Below are positions 5,905 to 13,463 of a stretch of DNA of 16,708 nucleotides, piece after piece. The stretch is from Thermoflexales bacterium (GTDB taxonomy: Bacteria > Chloroflexota > Anaerolineae > B4-G1). Below the pieces are notes generated by a model. It made no database searches. It was not told the origin of the DNA and saw only the letters and a list, made by a program, of their open reading frames with translations. The translations under genes and the position numbers were made by a program. The first letter of the stretch is position 1, and each line of letters begins with the position of its first letter. The stretch spans positions 1-16,708 of the forward strand of contig SKQX01000021.1 of assembly GCA_007118795.1 (NCBI GenBank), in the 5' to 3' direction.

Positions 5905-7743
5905 CTACCAGTACAGGAGCGCTGTTGCCAGGGCCAGTGCCAAGCTCAGGGGTATCCACATCAGGTTGTGGCGTAGTACGCCCGTGTGCATTCGCTTTGT
6001 GACTCGTCCCAGACCTAGAACTCGCTGTCCCGTCCGCTTGACCAGGCCCTCCATCCCACCGTGTTCCGCGAGCCGGCACGCCAGGAGTGCACCGTCTACG
6101 ACAGCTTGCACAATCATCAGCACGGATCTCTCAAACAGACCCGCTTCCACGACCCCGTGCAGGGCCCGAGCAGCCCGCACCAGGGCGTCGTCCAGCTGGT
6201 ACTCCATGTCCATCTGTCTACCATCCGCCAACGCGGCCGGTACGAGGGCTCGGACTCCTGATCGTTGGAGTACCCATCGGGCCAGCAGCACGAGAGCCAC
6301 AGTCAGCGGCACGACCGGGGCGGTGATGGTGTAAGAGATGAGTCCTGGCAGGGTCGGCACTGGAGGCCCCGTGACACCCGCAGCGCCGACCAGGTGGCGC
6401 ATCAGGGGTCCGAAAGCGACAATACCGCCCACCGCCCCCAGAGCCAAGGCCCCTGCAGAGATCCACCGGGTGGGATGGCTGGGGCCCCGTCCGTTCTCCC
6501 CGGCCTTGCCTGGGGCAGGATCTGCGCGCTGCCGGTCTGTCGCACGCACAGCCCAGACCAGTAGCAGAGCGACGGCGATCTCCGTGACCACGAGGGCCCC
6601 GGACGTGACGCCGGTCTCCCTCGCCCAGAACGTGACGAATAGGCCCACGACCCCCAAGGCTAGCCCGCCGACGCCAAACAGGCTATGGGGTATCCAAGCG
6701 GGGATCGAACTCCTCCCTCTTCCCGGCGTCGCACCGCCCAGGAAGAGGAGGAGATAAAGCGGTGTCGTCGCCAACAAGACCAGCCACACAGCTGCTTCTG
6801 TGCCGGACGCGGCCGCGAAGATGAGCAAGGCGCCTCGGGCAGACCCTACGTAGATCAGAGCGCTGCGCAACGACTTCCGAGTGAGGGCTATCAGGACTGC
6901 AAGCATCGCCGCGCCACCACCCAGCCAGAGGCTGATCGTTTGAGCCGTATCGCTCAACCCCAGAACCGGGGTCGTACGGTACAGCAGGTAGGCACCGAGA
7001 TTGGGCATAACAATGCCGTAGAGCCAGGCCTGCGTGTTCAGCGAGAGCGATCGCCCGTACCGGGTCCAGACGTGGAATGGCCAATTTCCCATCTTGACCC
7101 ACACAGCTAGAAGGAGGCCGAAGAGCGTCCAACGCAGAGCTGTCACACCGACCCCTGCGGCGCTATCAAGGGCCGGTGTGATCTGAAGGGTCCCGCTGAC
7201 TCCGAAGAGAATCAGGATGGCGGTGAGCAGCCCGGCATCCCCTATACGCAGCACAAGATAGACAATCCAGAACGGGCGGCTGCCTCCCCGGTCCCTCAGC
7301 TCGACCAGCGCTACCAGTGCGACGGTGAGGGCTACCACCTCTAGAGCTACATAGCGCGCCAGGAACTGCTCGGTCAGAAAGGCGACGTTGGCGGCTCCCA
7401 GGGCCAGGAGCATCGCGGCCAGCGATAGGGAGGGGGCCTTCCTATCGATGGACACGGTGCCGAGCAAGGCCAAGAACGCAGCCCAGGTTGTGACGAGCAA
7501 AGCGTATAACCCGCCGACGCTCAGGCCAAGGGTCACCGGTCCAGTGCCGGGCAACCACTCTAGCCGAATGCTGGGACCATTGCCAGCTGCGGGTAGCAGG
7601 AGGGTAGCACACACGGCGGTTGCTCCACTTCCCACCAGGGCCACGCCGCGAGTCGTCTTCGCAGAACCCCGCAGAGATAGGGCGATGATCAGACTGGACA
7701 GCCACGGCACCGCGAACAGAGCGATAAGAAGTCCCAGCATCAT
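5905..7743 (-). CDS. Antiporter-like proton/ion-translocating subunit, NuoL/MrpA-like (divergent)
   Basis: A 612-residue membrane protein with about sixteen hydrophobic segments, the second ion-pumping module. Key residues of the family are present: helix-5 glutamate E135 (RYVALEVVALTVAL) and helix-7 lysine K217 in WVKMGNWPFHVWTRYG, with H224. The C-terminal 100 residues are amphipathic (MDMEYQLDD onward) and end in one more hydrophobic helix after RMHTGVLRHN, as in NuoL-type subunits with a lateral helix, so this is probably the distal subunit. It is more divergent than its neighbour: the segment after helix 7 reads SLSLNTQAWLYG instead of the usual GPTPVSALIHA. Two ATGs in a row (7743 and 7740) are equally possible starts. 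One base separates it from the NuoK-like stop. Confidence 0.92.
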   Translation of the reverse strand: MMLGLLIALFAVPWLSSLIIALSLRGSAKTTRGVALVGSGATAVCATLLLPAAGNGPSIRLEWLPGTGPVTLGLSVGGLYALLVTTWAAFLALLGTVSIDRKAPSLSLAAMLLALGAANVAFLTEQFLARYVALEVVALTVALVALVELRDRGGSRPFWIVYLVLRIGDAGLLTAILILFGVSGTLQITPALDSAAGVGVTALRWTLFGLLLAVWVKMGNWPFHVWTRYGRSLSLNTQAWLYGIVMPNLGAYLLYRTTPVLGLSDTAQTISLWLGGGAAMLAVLIALTRKSLRSALIYVGSARGALLIFAAASGTEAAVWLVLLATTPLYLLLFLGGATPGRGRSSIPAWIPHSLFGVGGLALGVVGLFVTFWARETGVTSGALVVTEIAVALLLVWAVRATDRQRADPAPGKAGENGRGPSHPTRWISAGALALGAVGGIVAFGPLMRHLVGAAGVTGPPVPTLPGLISYTITAPVVPLTVALVLLARWVLQRSGVRALVPAALADGRQMDMEYQLDDALVRAARALHGVVEAGLFERSVLMIVQAVVDGALLACRLAEHGGMEGLVKRTGQRVLGLGRVTKRMHTGVLRHNLMWIPLSLALALATALLYW

Positions 7744-7744
7744 C

Positions 7745-8068
7745 TCATCCCCGCAGCTTGTCCAGCTGGTCGACGTCCCCTGAGGGATAGTGCTGGTAGA
7801 TGTTGATGATCAGGGCCAGGGCGACCGCGATCAAGACTGTCTCGACCACCAGGGCCGAGATCACCACGGCCTGCGCGGTCTCCAGGTCGTTGCTGACGTA
7901 ACCCTGGTAGATGATACCCAGGGTCACCCCCTGGAGCATGATTTTGAGGCCGATTACCTGCTTGATGGCCTGGCGTTGACTCAACAGGCACCCCAGCCCG
8001 ATCAGGAACAGGAGGCCACTTCCCAACCAGAACACCAGCTCTTGGGGAGGTCCATGACCCCAGGTCAT
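7745..8068 (-). CDS. NuoK/MrpC/MbhG-like membrane subunit
   Basis: A 107-residue protein with three hydrophobic helices, the size and topology of NuoK and MrpC. The family segments are IGLKIMLQGVTLG (helix 2, residues 39-51) and AQAVVISALVVETVLIA (helix 3, 65-81). The helix-3 glutamate is kept (E76), while the helix-2 position that is glutamate in typical NuoK (I-G-L-E) is lysine, K42. The start is ATG 8068-8066, overlapping the previous stop as ATGA with GAGGATC upstream; an in-frame ATG at 8176 would add 36 arginine- and glycine-rich residues inside the upstream gene. The C-terminal tail (SGDVDQLDKLRG) is polar. Confidence 0.9.
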   Translation of the reverse strand: MTWGHGPPQELVFWLGSGLLFLIGLGCLLSQRQAIKQVIGLKIMLQGVTLGIIYQGYVSNDLETAQAVVISALVVETVLIAVALALIINIYQHYPSGDVDQLDKLRG

Positions 8069-8295
8069 CTCGGATCCTCGCCCTCCGCTGGCATAAGAGC
8101 GGCGATGCCGAGAGCCCCGACGAAGACCAGCCCTACCTGGGCGAGTATGTCCAGTTCGCGGTGTTCCCACCACCATAGGCGAAAGGAATCAGCCGCTCGT
8201 TCTTCCGACGGGCCCCATAGCCACTGACCTACCAGAAGCCCTACGATCAGCAGCAGCGCCAGAAATATTGCCTGTGATACGTAGTCACGACCCAT
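8065..8295 (-). CDS. MbhE-like small membrane subunit of Mrp/Mbh-type module
   Basis: A 76-residue protein with two hydrophobic helices (about 8-26 and 49-66) joined by a polar loop. The second helix is preceded by EHRELDILAQVGLVFVG, which resembles the C-terminal helix of MbhE, NuoJ and MrpA C-terminal-domain proteins. It is expected to sit in the membrane arm next to the MbhD-like protein. The start is fixed by GGGAGGA five bases upstream of ATG 8295, giving an 11-bp overlap with the preceding gene; a longer in-frame start (8349) has no such signal. The subunit name is by analogy and could equally be written as a NuoJ C-terminal half. Confidence 0.8.
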   Translation of the reverse strand: MGRDYVSQAIFLALLLIVGLLVGQWLWGPSEERAADSFRLWWWEHRELDILAQVGLVFVGALGIAALMPAEGEDPR

Positions 8296-8542
8296 CGCGC
8301 TCCTCCCGGATGGATTCGGTGAGGCTGATAGCCACGATGAAGAGTACACTGATCAAGCCGGCTCCCACACTGAGTTCAAATGCCCCAGCGTAGGGTGCGT
8401 CCAGCGTGAAGAGTAGGGCGGCCAGGGCGACGCTGCTCGTCCCCACGGCCACCGCCGCGCGCAGCATATTCTTCAGCAGCACTGCGGCGGTGGCTGCCAC
8501 GAGGACCGTCACTACCAGTGCCAGCCCGATCAACAAGTCCAT
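8285..8542 (-). CDS. MbhD-like (DUF4040-type) small membrane subunit, first gene of the hydrogenase operon
   Basis: An 85-residue protein with three hydrophobic helices. The segment LDAPYAGAFELSVGAGLISV (residues 47-66) with acidic E56 in the last helix is characteristic of the DUF4040/MbhD family, related to NuoJ and to the C-terminal part of MrpA. In Mbh and Mrp complexes this piece contributes to ion translocation between the antiporter-like subunits. GGAG stands 9 bases before ATG 8542. It heads the eleven-gene cluster, with a candidate promoter about 125 bp upstream, and overlaps the MbhE-like gene by 11 bp. No MrpE/F/G (MbhA-C) homologues precede it. Confidence 0.85.
   Translation of the reverse strand: MDLLIGLALVVTVLVAATAAVLLKNMLRAAVAVGTSSVALAALLFTLDAPYAGAFELSVGAGLISVLFIVAISLTESIREERDGS
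8301..8307 (-). promoter_or_regulatory. Strong ribosome binding site for the MbhE-like gene
   Basis: GGGAGGA lies 5 bases before ATG 8295-8293, within the end of the MbhD-like gene, and decides the short start. Confidence 0.75.
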
Positions 8543-8644
8543 ATATTGTGCTCCAGCTCCGTCTTATCTCGTTACGTGGGCCTTTACGCCCCAACGCGCT
8601 GTACCAACCGACCTCCTGCTCGTCCAACCAGTCAAGCGGCCGAC

Positions 8645-8662
8645 GGTCGGCACTTGCCGACC
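8645..8662. promoter_or_regulatory. 18-bp perfect palindrome, candidate operator at the hydrogenase promoter
   Basis: Arms GGTCGGCA (8645-8652) and TGCCGACC (8655-8662) are perfect inverted repeats around two bases. The site begins 4 bases downstream of the candidate -10 box on the minus strand, so it would cover the transcription start, a usual place for a repressor. It could alternatively form a leader hairpin. The binding protein is unknown. Confidence 0.45.
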
Positions 8663-8666
8663 ACGA

Positions 8667-8694
8667 ATAATATCATACACCGGGGGAGATGCAA
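8667..8694 (-). promoter_or_regulatory. Candidate sigma-70-type promoter of the hydrogenase operon
   Basis: On the minus strand, -35 TTGCAT (8694-8689) and -10 TATTAT (8672-8667) are separated by 16 bases. The -10 lies in the only AT-rich block of a GC-rich intergenic region; an overlapping TATGAT (8677-8672) is a second possible -10. The -35 match is weak. The expected leader to ATG 8542 is about 118 bases. Confidence 0.4.
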
Positions 8695-8966
8695 GCGAGT
8701 CGCTCGCGGTCGGGCAAGGATTCCGGTAGGGGGGCCATGCGGAGGGCGGCTCGCCAACGCGTCAGGCCAGGGCCGTGCGGGACGACGCTCCATCCCCACG
8801 GCCCAGCGGGGGTGGGGTGGCGCGCTGGCTGGGGCGGATACCTCGGTGTCCATGAGGGCAATGAGGTGCGGCTCAAAGCGACGGGGCTACCGGCGGGACT
8901 GGACGACAGGTGGCTCGTCTTAGCGGCACCTCCCGTGACAGCTGCCCGTCGCTCTCGCGGGCGGCT

Positions 8967-11696
8967 CTACTTCGCCCGGGCCGAACTCACGTACTTCCTG
9001 ACCTCGTCAGCGACGAAGATGGACCCGGCGATTAGCACGATGGTGCCCCAGCCTCGCCATCCGAGGGGTACCGTCCCCAGCGCCAATTGCATAAACGGCA
9101 CGTTCTGAGCGGCAATCTGGAGCAAGATAGAGACGACGATGGCGATGACCAGGTACCGATTGCTGAAGACTCCGAGCCGGAAGACGGACTTGTCGCGCGA
9201 ACGGCAGTTAAGCGAGTTGAACACCTGGAACATGGCCAGAGTGGTGAAGGCCGTAGTCTGGGCGTGGGCCAGGGTGCCGCCGCGCTGGGCCCGCGTGAAG
9301 GTCCACAGGGTTCCAGCGGCCATGAAGATAGCGACGTAGGCCACGTTGATGAGAATCTCTCGGTTGATGATGCGCGTCTCCGGCCGGCGGGGTGGTTCGT
9401 CCATCACGTCGCCCTCCTTCGGTTCCAGGGCGATGGTGACGTCGAGGATGCCGTCGGTCACCAGGTTGACCCACAGGATCTGAACTGGAGTGATCGGCAA
9501 CCCCGGCACCGGCAGGAGCGCTAGCGTGGTCATCAGGGTCAGATCCTCCCCGATGTTGGTCGCCAGGAGGAACTTGACGACTTTGCGCACGTTCTGGAAG
9601 ACGACGCGCCCCTCCTCAACAGCGTTGACGATGCTGGCGAAATTGTCGTCGACCAGGATCATCTCCGCCGTCTCCTTGGTCACGTCGGTGCCGGTCATAC
9701 CCATGGCGACCCCGATCTCGGCTGCCTGGAGCGCCGGGGCGTCGTTGACCCCGTCTCCCGTCATCGCCACGACGTGACCGTGACGCTGGAGCGACTGGAC
9801 GATACGGTGTTTGTGCTCCGGTGAGACCCGGGCAAAGACCGCGACCTCCTCGATCACGGCGTCGAGCTCATCATCGCCCATATTCGCCAGATCGGCGCCG
9901 GTGCACACCTGGCCACCGCCGTCCAGGATGCCCACCTCCCGGGCGATGGCCTCCCCGGTCAACTGGTGATCGCCGGTGGCCATGATGACCCGAATCCCCG
10001 CGCGCTTGCACCGGGCGACCGCCTCGGGCACCTGCGGGCGCGGCGGATCGAGCATCCCCGTCAGTCCGGAGAAGACCAACTCAGTGGGCGCGTCGCGTTC
10101 CAGGTCCTCTTTTAGCGGCTCGACCTGCTCGGGGACGATTACTGCGTAGGCAAGCCCCAGTACCCGCAGCGCCTCACCGGCCAGACGGTGGTTCTCCTCC
10201 AGAATCCGCTCGCGATCCTCCTCGGTGAGCGGCCGCTCCTCGCCGTTCTCGCGGATCCGTGTGCAGTGATCGAGCACGATCTCCGGGGCACCCTTGACCA
10301 TGGCCCAGGCTTCATTCTGCCCCTTCCGGTGGAACGTGGCCATGAACTTCCTCTCCGCGGTAAAGGGGAGCTCGTCGACGCGAGGGAATTCCTGTTCCAG
10401 GTCCTCCTTGTGCTGTTCCGCCTTGGCCGCCGCCACTACCAGGGCCCCCTCTGTGGGGTCGCCCCGGATTTCCCACCGGGAATCGTCGTCCTCGTGATGG
10501 CGAACCAGGCGAGCGTCGCTGCAGAGGGCGCCGATATGGAGGGCCAGGCGGATATCGGGATCCGATGCAGGACGGCAGGCGGCGCCGTCCCGCTCGAAGT
10601 CGCCGACGGGGGAGAACCCGGCGCCGGTGATGCAGACGGTGCTGGATCCGATGACCATCTCCTGCACCGTCATCTGGTTGGTGGTCAGGGTGCCGGTCTT
10701 GTCGGTGCAGATCACCGTCGCTGCACCGAGGGTGTCGACGGCCTGCAGGCGGCGGATAATGGCGTTGTGCTTGGCCATATGGTTGAGGCCGACGGCCAAG
10801 GTGATGCTCATCACGGCCGGGAGACCCTCGGGAATGGAGGAGACGGCGGAGGCCAGGGCAAACAGGAACATATCCTCCGTCGCCAGGCCGCGCATCAGCC
10901 CCAGAAGCAGCGTCAGGGTGGCCACGCCCACCGCCAACATGCCCAGCTTCTTGCCCAGATCCAGGGTCTGTCTCTGCAGCGGGGTGGTGACTTTCTCGGT
11001 CTCGCGGATGAGGGTGGCGATCTTGCCCATCTCGGTGTCGGTGCCGGTGGCGAATACCACCGCCTTGGCGCGGCCGGTGAGGACCACGGTGCCGCCGTAG
11101 GCCAGGTTGGTCCGTCCACCCAAGAACAGCTTCTCCTTCAGCGGCTGGGAGGTCTTCCGCACGGCGCTGGACTCGCCGGTGAGCATCGCCTCGTCGATCT
11201 CCAGGTTGGCCGTCTCGAAGAGACGGGCATCCGCCGGTACCTTATCCCCGGAGCCCAACACGAGGACGTCGCCCGGCACCACCTCTCTCGCGGGAATCCG
11301 CTCCTCGATGCAGCCTCCCTCGTCAGGACAGTCCCGGAAAACCTCGGCCTCCGGTGCCGCCTTCGATTGGAGAGCCTTGAGGGCCTCCTCCGCCTGGTAT
11401 TCCTGGAAAAAGCCGATGAGGGTGTTGACGATGATTACCACCGCGATGACGATGGCGTCGATGGTCTTGCCCGCCACCAGGGAGATGGCGGCTGCCATCA
11501 AGAGGACGCCGACCAGGGGATTCTTGAGCTGGGACCAGAGGATCTCGAGCTTGCTGACTTCCTCACCGCTCTCGATCTCATTGGCGCCGTACTCCTCCAG
11601 CCGGCGCTCCGCCTCGGCTGTGGTCAGACCGGTCCTGTCTGAGTCGAGGATCTCGAATACTTCGTCAGTTTCTAACGTGTGCCAGGTTTGTTCCAT
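8967..11696 (-). CDS. P-type cation-transporting ATPase, P2A (Ca2+-type)
   Basis: A 909-residue ATP-driven cation pump of full length. An N-terminal cation-ATPase domain is followed by the actuator loop TGES (173-176), the phosphorylated aspartate D332 in DKTGT, the nucleotide-binding KGAPE (468-472), and TGDGVNDAPA (from 646) in the hinge. Residues matching the SERCA calcium sites are present: E290 in IPEGLPA (M4), N714 and E717 in TNIGED (M5), and N744, T747, D748 in VNLVTDG (M6), so Ca2+ export is the best guess; Mn2+ or Na+ cannot be excluded. GAGGGG lies 7 bases before ATG 11696, so I prefer it to the ATG at 11738. It follows mgtE by 114 bp with no clear promoter between, suggesting a common divalent-cation unit. 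Confidence 0.93.
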   Translation of the reverse strand: MEQTWHTLETDEVFEILDSDRTGLTTAEAERRLEEYGANEIESGEEVSKLEILWSQLKNPLVGVLLMAAAISLVAGKTIDAIVIAVVIIVNTLIGFFQEYQAEEALKALQSKAAPEAEVFRDCPDEGGCIEERIPAREVVPGDVLVLGSGDKVPADARLFETANLEIDEAMLTGESSAVRKTSQPLKEKLFLGGRTNLAYGGTVVLTGRAKAVVFATGTDTEMGKIATLIRETEKVTTPLQRQTLDLGKKLGMLAVGVATLTLLLGLMRGLATEDMFLFALASAVSSIPEGLPAVMSITLAVGLNHMAKHNAIIRRLQAVDTLGAATVICTDKTGTLTTNQMTVQEMVIGSSTVCITGAGFSPVGDFERDGAACRPASDPDIRLALHIGALCSDARLVRHHEDDDSRWEIRGDPTEGALVVAAAKAEQHKEDLEQEFPRVDELPFTAERKFMATFHRKGQNEAWAMVKGAPEIVLDHCTRIRENGEERPLTEEDRERILEENHRLAGEALRVLGLAYAVIVPEQVEPLKEDLERDAPTELVFSGLTGMLDPPRPQVPEAVARCKRAGIRVIMATGDHQLTGEAIAREVGILDGGGQVCTGADLANMGDDELDAVIEEVAVFARVSPEHKHRIVQSLQRHGHVVAMTGDGVNDAPALQAAEIGVAMGMTGTDVTKETAEMILVDDNFASIVNAVEEGRVVFQNVRKVVKFLLATNIGEDLTLMTTLALLPVPGLPITPVQILWVNLVTDGILDVTIALEPKEGDVMDEPPRRPETRIINREILINVAYVAIFMAAGTLWTFTRAQRGGTLAHAQTTAFTTLAMFQVFNSLNCRSRDKSVFRLGVFSNRYLVIAIVVSILLQIAAQNVPFMQLALGTVPLGWRGWGTIVLIAGSIFVADEVRKYVSSARAK

Positions 11697-11703
11697 AGAA
11701 TGG

Positions 11704-11709
11704 CCCCTC
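11704..11709 (-). promoter_or_regulatory. Ribosome binding site of the P-type ATPase gene
   Basis: GAGGGG sits 7 bases before ATG 11696-11694 and supports this start over the in-frame ATG 42 bases upstream. Confidence 0.65.
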
Positions 11710-11810
11710 TTGCGCTGCGGGGTTGACGCTGCCGCCATCGCCCTCGGCTACCATCGGGTTCGGGCCCCCTCCGGGCCGCCGCCGAGCGTTGGGGGTTCAG
11801 ATCACGACCA

Positions 11811-13178
11811 CTAAAGCAACAGCGGCCCGAGGATGAGAATCGAAAGCGCAAAATAGATCAGCAGTCCGGTGATGTCCTTGATTGTGGTGATGATCGGGTC
11901 GGCTCCCACGGCCGGATCGATCCCCAGCTTCATCAGTGTGTAGGGGATCAGGAATCCCAGCAGCGTCGCCAGGGTTACGGTGAGGGCCAGGGACAGGGCC
12001 ACGACCAGGCCCACCGTCGGTGGGTCCTGCCAGAGCGCCGCGATGCCCCCCGTCACCAAACCCAATGCCAGGCCGATGCTCGCGCCCACGCCTATCTCAC
12101 GCAGCAGGTGCGCGCCGAAGCGGCGCAGGTTGATGTGCCCCAGCGCCGCTGCTCGAGCAAAGATGGTGGTCGACTGGGTGCCCGCATTCCCCCCCATATC
12201 CATCACCACGGGAATGAAGACCGCCAGCATGGGGATGGCCGCGATCGTGCTTTCGAAGGCGTGAACCACTGTCCCGGCCAGCAGTCCCCCGATCATCGTG
12301 ATGAGTAGGAAGGGCACTCGCAACGGGAAGATCTCCCGTATAGTGCCGTTTGCCAGGCGGTAGCTCTGGTGCATCGGATCGTCGGCGAAGGGGGTCAGCG
12401 CGGCCTTGTCGAAGAAGTCCTCCGTGACCTCCTCCTCCATGATCTCCATGGCGTCGTCGATGGTGATCACACCGACCAGCCGATGACCGTGATCGACCAC
12501 GGGCAAGCTAAGCAAGTCGTGGTGCTGGAGCTTCCGAGCGGCCTCCTCCTGATCGGCGCCCGTTCCGACGAAGAGGGCCTCGGTGTCCATCAGGGAGTCG
12601 ATGGTCTCGTCGACCTCGGCGAGGATGAGCGAGCGCAGCGACACCTGTCCCAGGAGCCGTCTCTCGGCATCCGTGACGTAGAGGGTGTGGATGGCCTCCC
12701 GCTCTCGTCCCACCCGGCGGATCTTCTGGAGCGCCTCCTCCACGGTCATGTCCCGAGTCAGACGGATGTACTTGGGGGTCATAATGCGCCCGGCCGTCTC
12801 CGGATCGTATCCGAGCAGAAGGTTCAGCTGAGCGCGCTCCGAGGGGGGCAGAGCCTCGACGAGACGCTTGGTCACGGCGGCGGGCATCTCGTCCAACAGG
12901 CGGGCCCGATCATCAGGGGCCAGAGCGGCGAAGATGGCCGTGGCCTCGTCCCGGGTGAAGGAGGAGATCAGGTGTTGGCGCTGCTCCACGTCAAGCTGCT
13001 CAAAAAGGGCCAGAGCCCGATCTTTCTCGAGGAGGCGGAATATGACCACGCGGTTCTCCGGCATGAGGCTTTCGACGAGGGCCCGTAGTTCGTCCATGTC
13101 GGCGTCCTTTACGACAGCTTTCAGGGCCTCGACGCTGCCCGTCTCGAGATGCTCCTGGACTGTGGTGTATAGGTCCAT
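11811..13178 (-). CDS. mgtE: Magnesium transporter MgtE
   Basis: A 455-residue Mg2+ channel/transporter with the complete MgtE layout: an N-terminal helical-repeat domain (about 15-125, with LDEMP and the LLGYDPETAGRIMTP transition), two CBS domains (about 130-255) that sense cytoplasmic Mg2+, a connecting helix (EEEVTEDFF), and a five-helix membrane domain (about 275-455). The membrane domain keeps GGNAGTQS in helix 2 and the pore-side motif GADPIITTIKDITG near the C-terminus, whose aspartates line the Mg2+ path in the known family structure. AAAGGAGG lies 7 bases before ATG 13178, which decides against the ATG at 13199. A candidate promoter and a leader of about 165 bases precede it; the P-type ATPase gene follows. 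Confidence 0.96.
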   Translation of the reverse strand: MDLYTTVQEHLETGSVEALKAVVKDADMDELRALVESLMPENRVVIFRLLEKDRALALFEQLDVEQRQHLISSFTRDEATAIFAALAPDDRARLLDEMPAAVTKRLVEALPPSERAQLNLLLGYDPETAGRIMTPKYIRLTRDMTVEEALQKIRRVGREREAIHTLYVTDAERRLLGQVSLRSLILAEVDETIDSLMDTEALFVGTGADQEEAARKLQHHDLLSLPVVDHGHRLVGVITIDDAMEIMEEEVTEDFFDKAALTPFADDPMHQSYRLANGTIREIFPLRVPFLLITMIGGLLAGTVVHAFESTIAAIPMLAVFIPVVMDMGGNAGTQSTTIFARAAALGHINLRRFGAHLLREIGVGASIGLALGLVTGGIAALWQDPPTVGLVVALSLALTVTLATLLGFLIPYTLMKLGIDPAVGADPIITTIKDITGLLIYFALSILILGPLLL

Positions 13179-13343
13179 TGTCAGCCCTCCTTTCGCCATG
13201 CGTTAGACCGCCCTCGTGGCCGACCGAGGTTTGAAGGTGCGGGTGCCCAAGAGGATGGACGCTACACTTGGCTGCCCGGTGTGTCTCGCCGCGGGGACTG
13301 CAGCGGCGGCCCCGTCAGGTCACGATGGCCCTACTCTATTGAC
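13179..13343 (-). other. Long 5' leader of mgtE with alternative hairpins
   Basis: If the promoter at 13350-13378 is used, mgtE has a long untranslated leader. Two short helices share a base and exclude each other: CGGGG (13314-13310) with CCCCG (13296-13292), and CGCCGC (13308-13303) with GCGGCG (13292-13287). I do not recognise the conserved blocks of the M-box Mg2+ riboswitch or the yybP-ykoY Mn2+ riboswitch, so a regulatory function is only a possibility. Confidence 0.3.
13186..13193 (-). promoter_or_regulatory. Ribosome binding site of mgtE
   Basis: AAAGGAGG is a near-perfect Shine-Dalgarno 7 bases before ATG 13178-13176; an upstream ATG (13199) would place it inside the coding region. 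Confidence 0.8.
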
Positions 13344-13349
13344 CCCGCG

Positions 13350-13378
13350 ATGATACCACAATCCGTCGGCGGGTGCAA
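13350..13378 (-). promoter_or_regulatory. Candidate extended -10 promoter of mgtE
   Basis: On the minus strand, -35 TTGCAC (13378-13373) and -10 TATCAT (13355-13350) are spaced 17 bases apart. The -10 is preceded by TGG, an extended -10. Transcription would start near 13343 and leave a leader of about 165 bases before mgtE. Confidence 0.5.
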
Positions 13379-13463
13379 CCAACCCGGGCGGAGGAGGGAT
13401 GTGGGGATCCGCCGGAGTGGGGGCGGGAGTTAAGGGTTGGAGCTGGAGCGTTGAAGCACTTGC

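Larger units (their letters stand above)
8543..8966. other. Intergenic region between the Ca-ATPase gene and the hydrogenase operon
   Basis: These 424 bases carry no convincing gene. Open frames on both strands here are Arg/Pro/Gly-rich and lack family features. The part nearest the hydrogenase operon holds an AT-rich -10-like block and an 18-bp palindrome, listed separately. I see no clear T-run terminator for the ATPase gene. Confidence 0.6.

Noticed and set aside
303..8542. Respiratory NADH dehydrogenase (complex I) as identity of the cluster
   Set aside because: The NuoD-like subunit keeps both nickel-binding CxxC motifs, the NuoB-like subunit has the hydrogenase cysteine pattern, and NuoE/F/G are absent.
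8943..8961. Terminator after the ATPase gene
   Set aside because: A GCCCG/CGGGC pairing is present but only 5 bp with a long loop and no T-tract.
8689..9108. 139-codon plus-strand frame at the ATPase 3' end
   Set aside because: It overlaps the ATPase C-terminus, starts within the candidate hydrogenase promoter, and is Arg/Gly/Pro-rich without motifs.
10188..11642. 484-codon open frame on the plus strand
   Set aside because: It is antisense to the well-supported P-type ATPase and its translation is low in structure, His/Gly/Gln-rich, with no motif. Long antisense frames are expected at this GC content.
11697..11810. Terminator between mgtE and the ATPase gene
   Set aside because: The GC-rich GGCCC/GGGCC stem near 11765 is only 5 bp and lacks a T-run.
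12369..13088. 239-codon plus-strand open frame
   Set aside because: Antisense shadow of mgtE; the mgtE frame has clear CBS and membrane motifs, this one has none.
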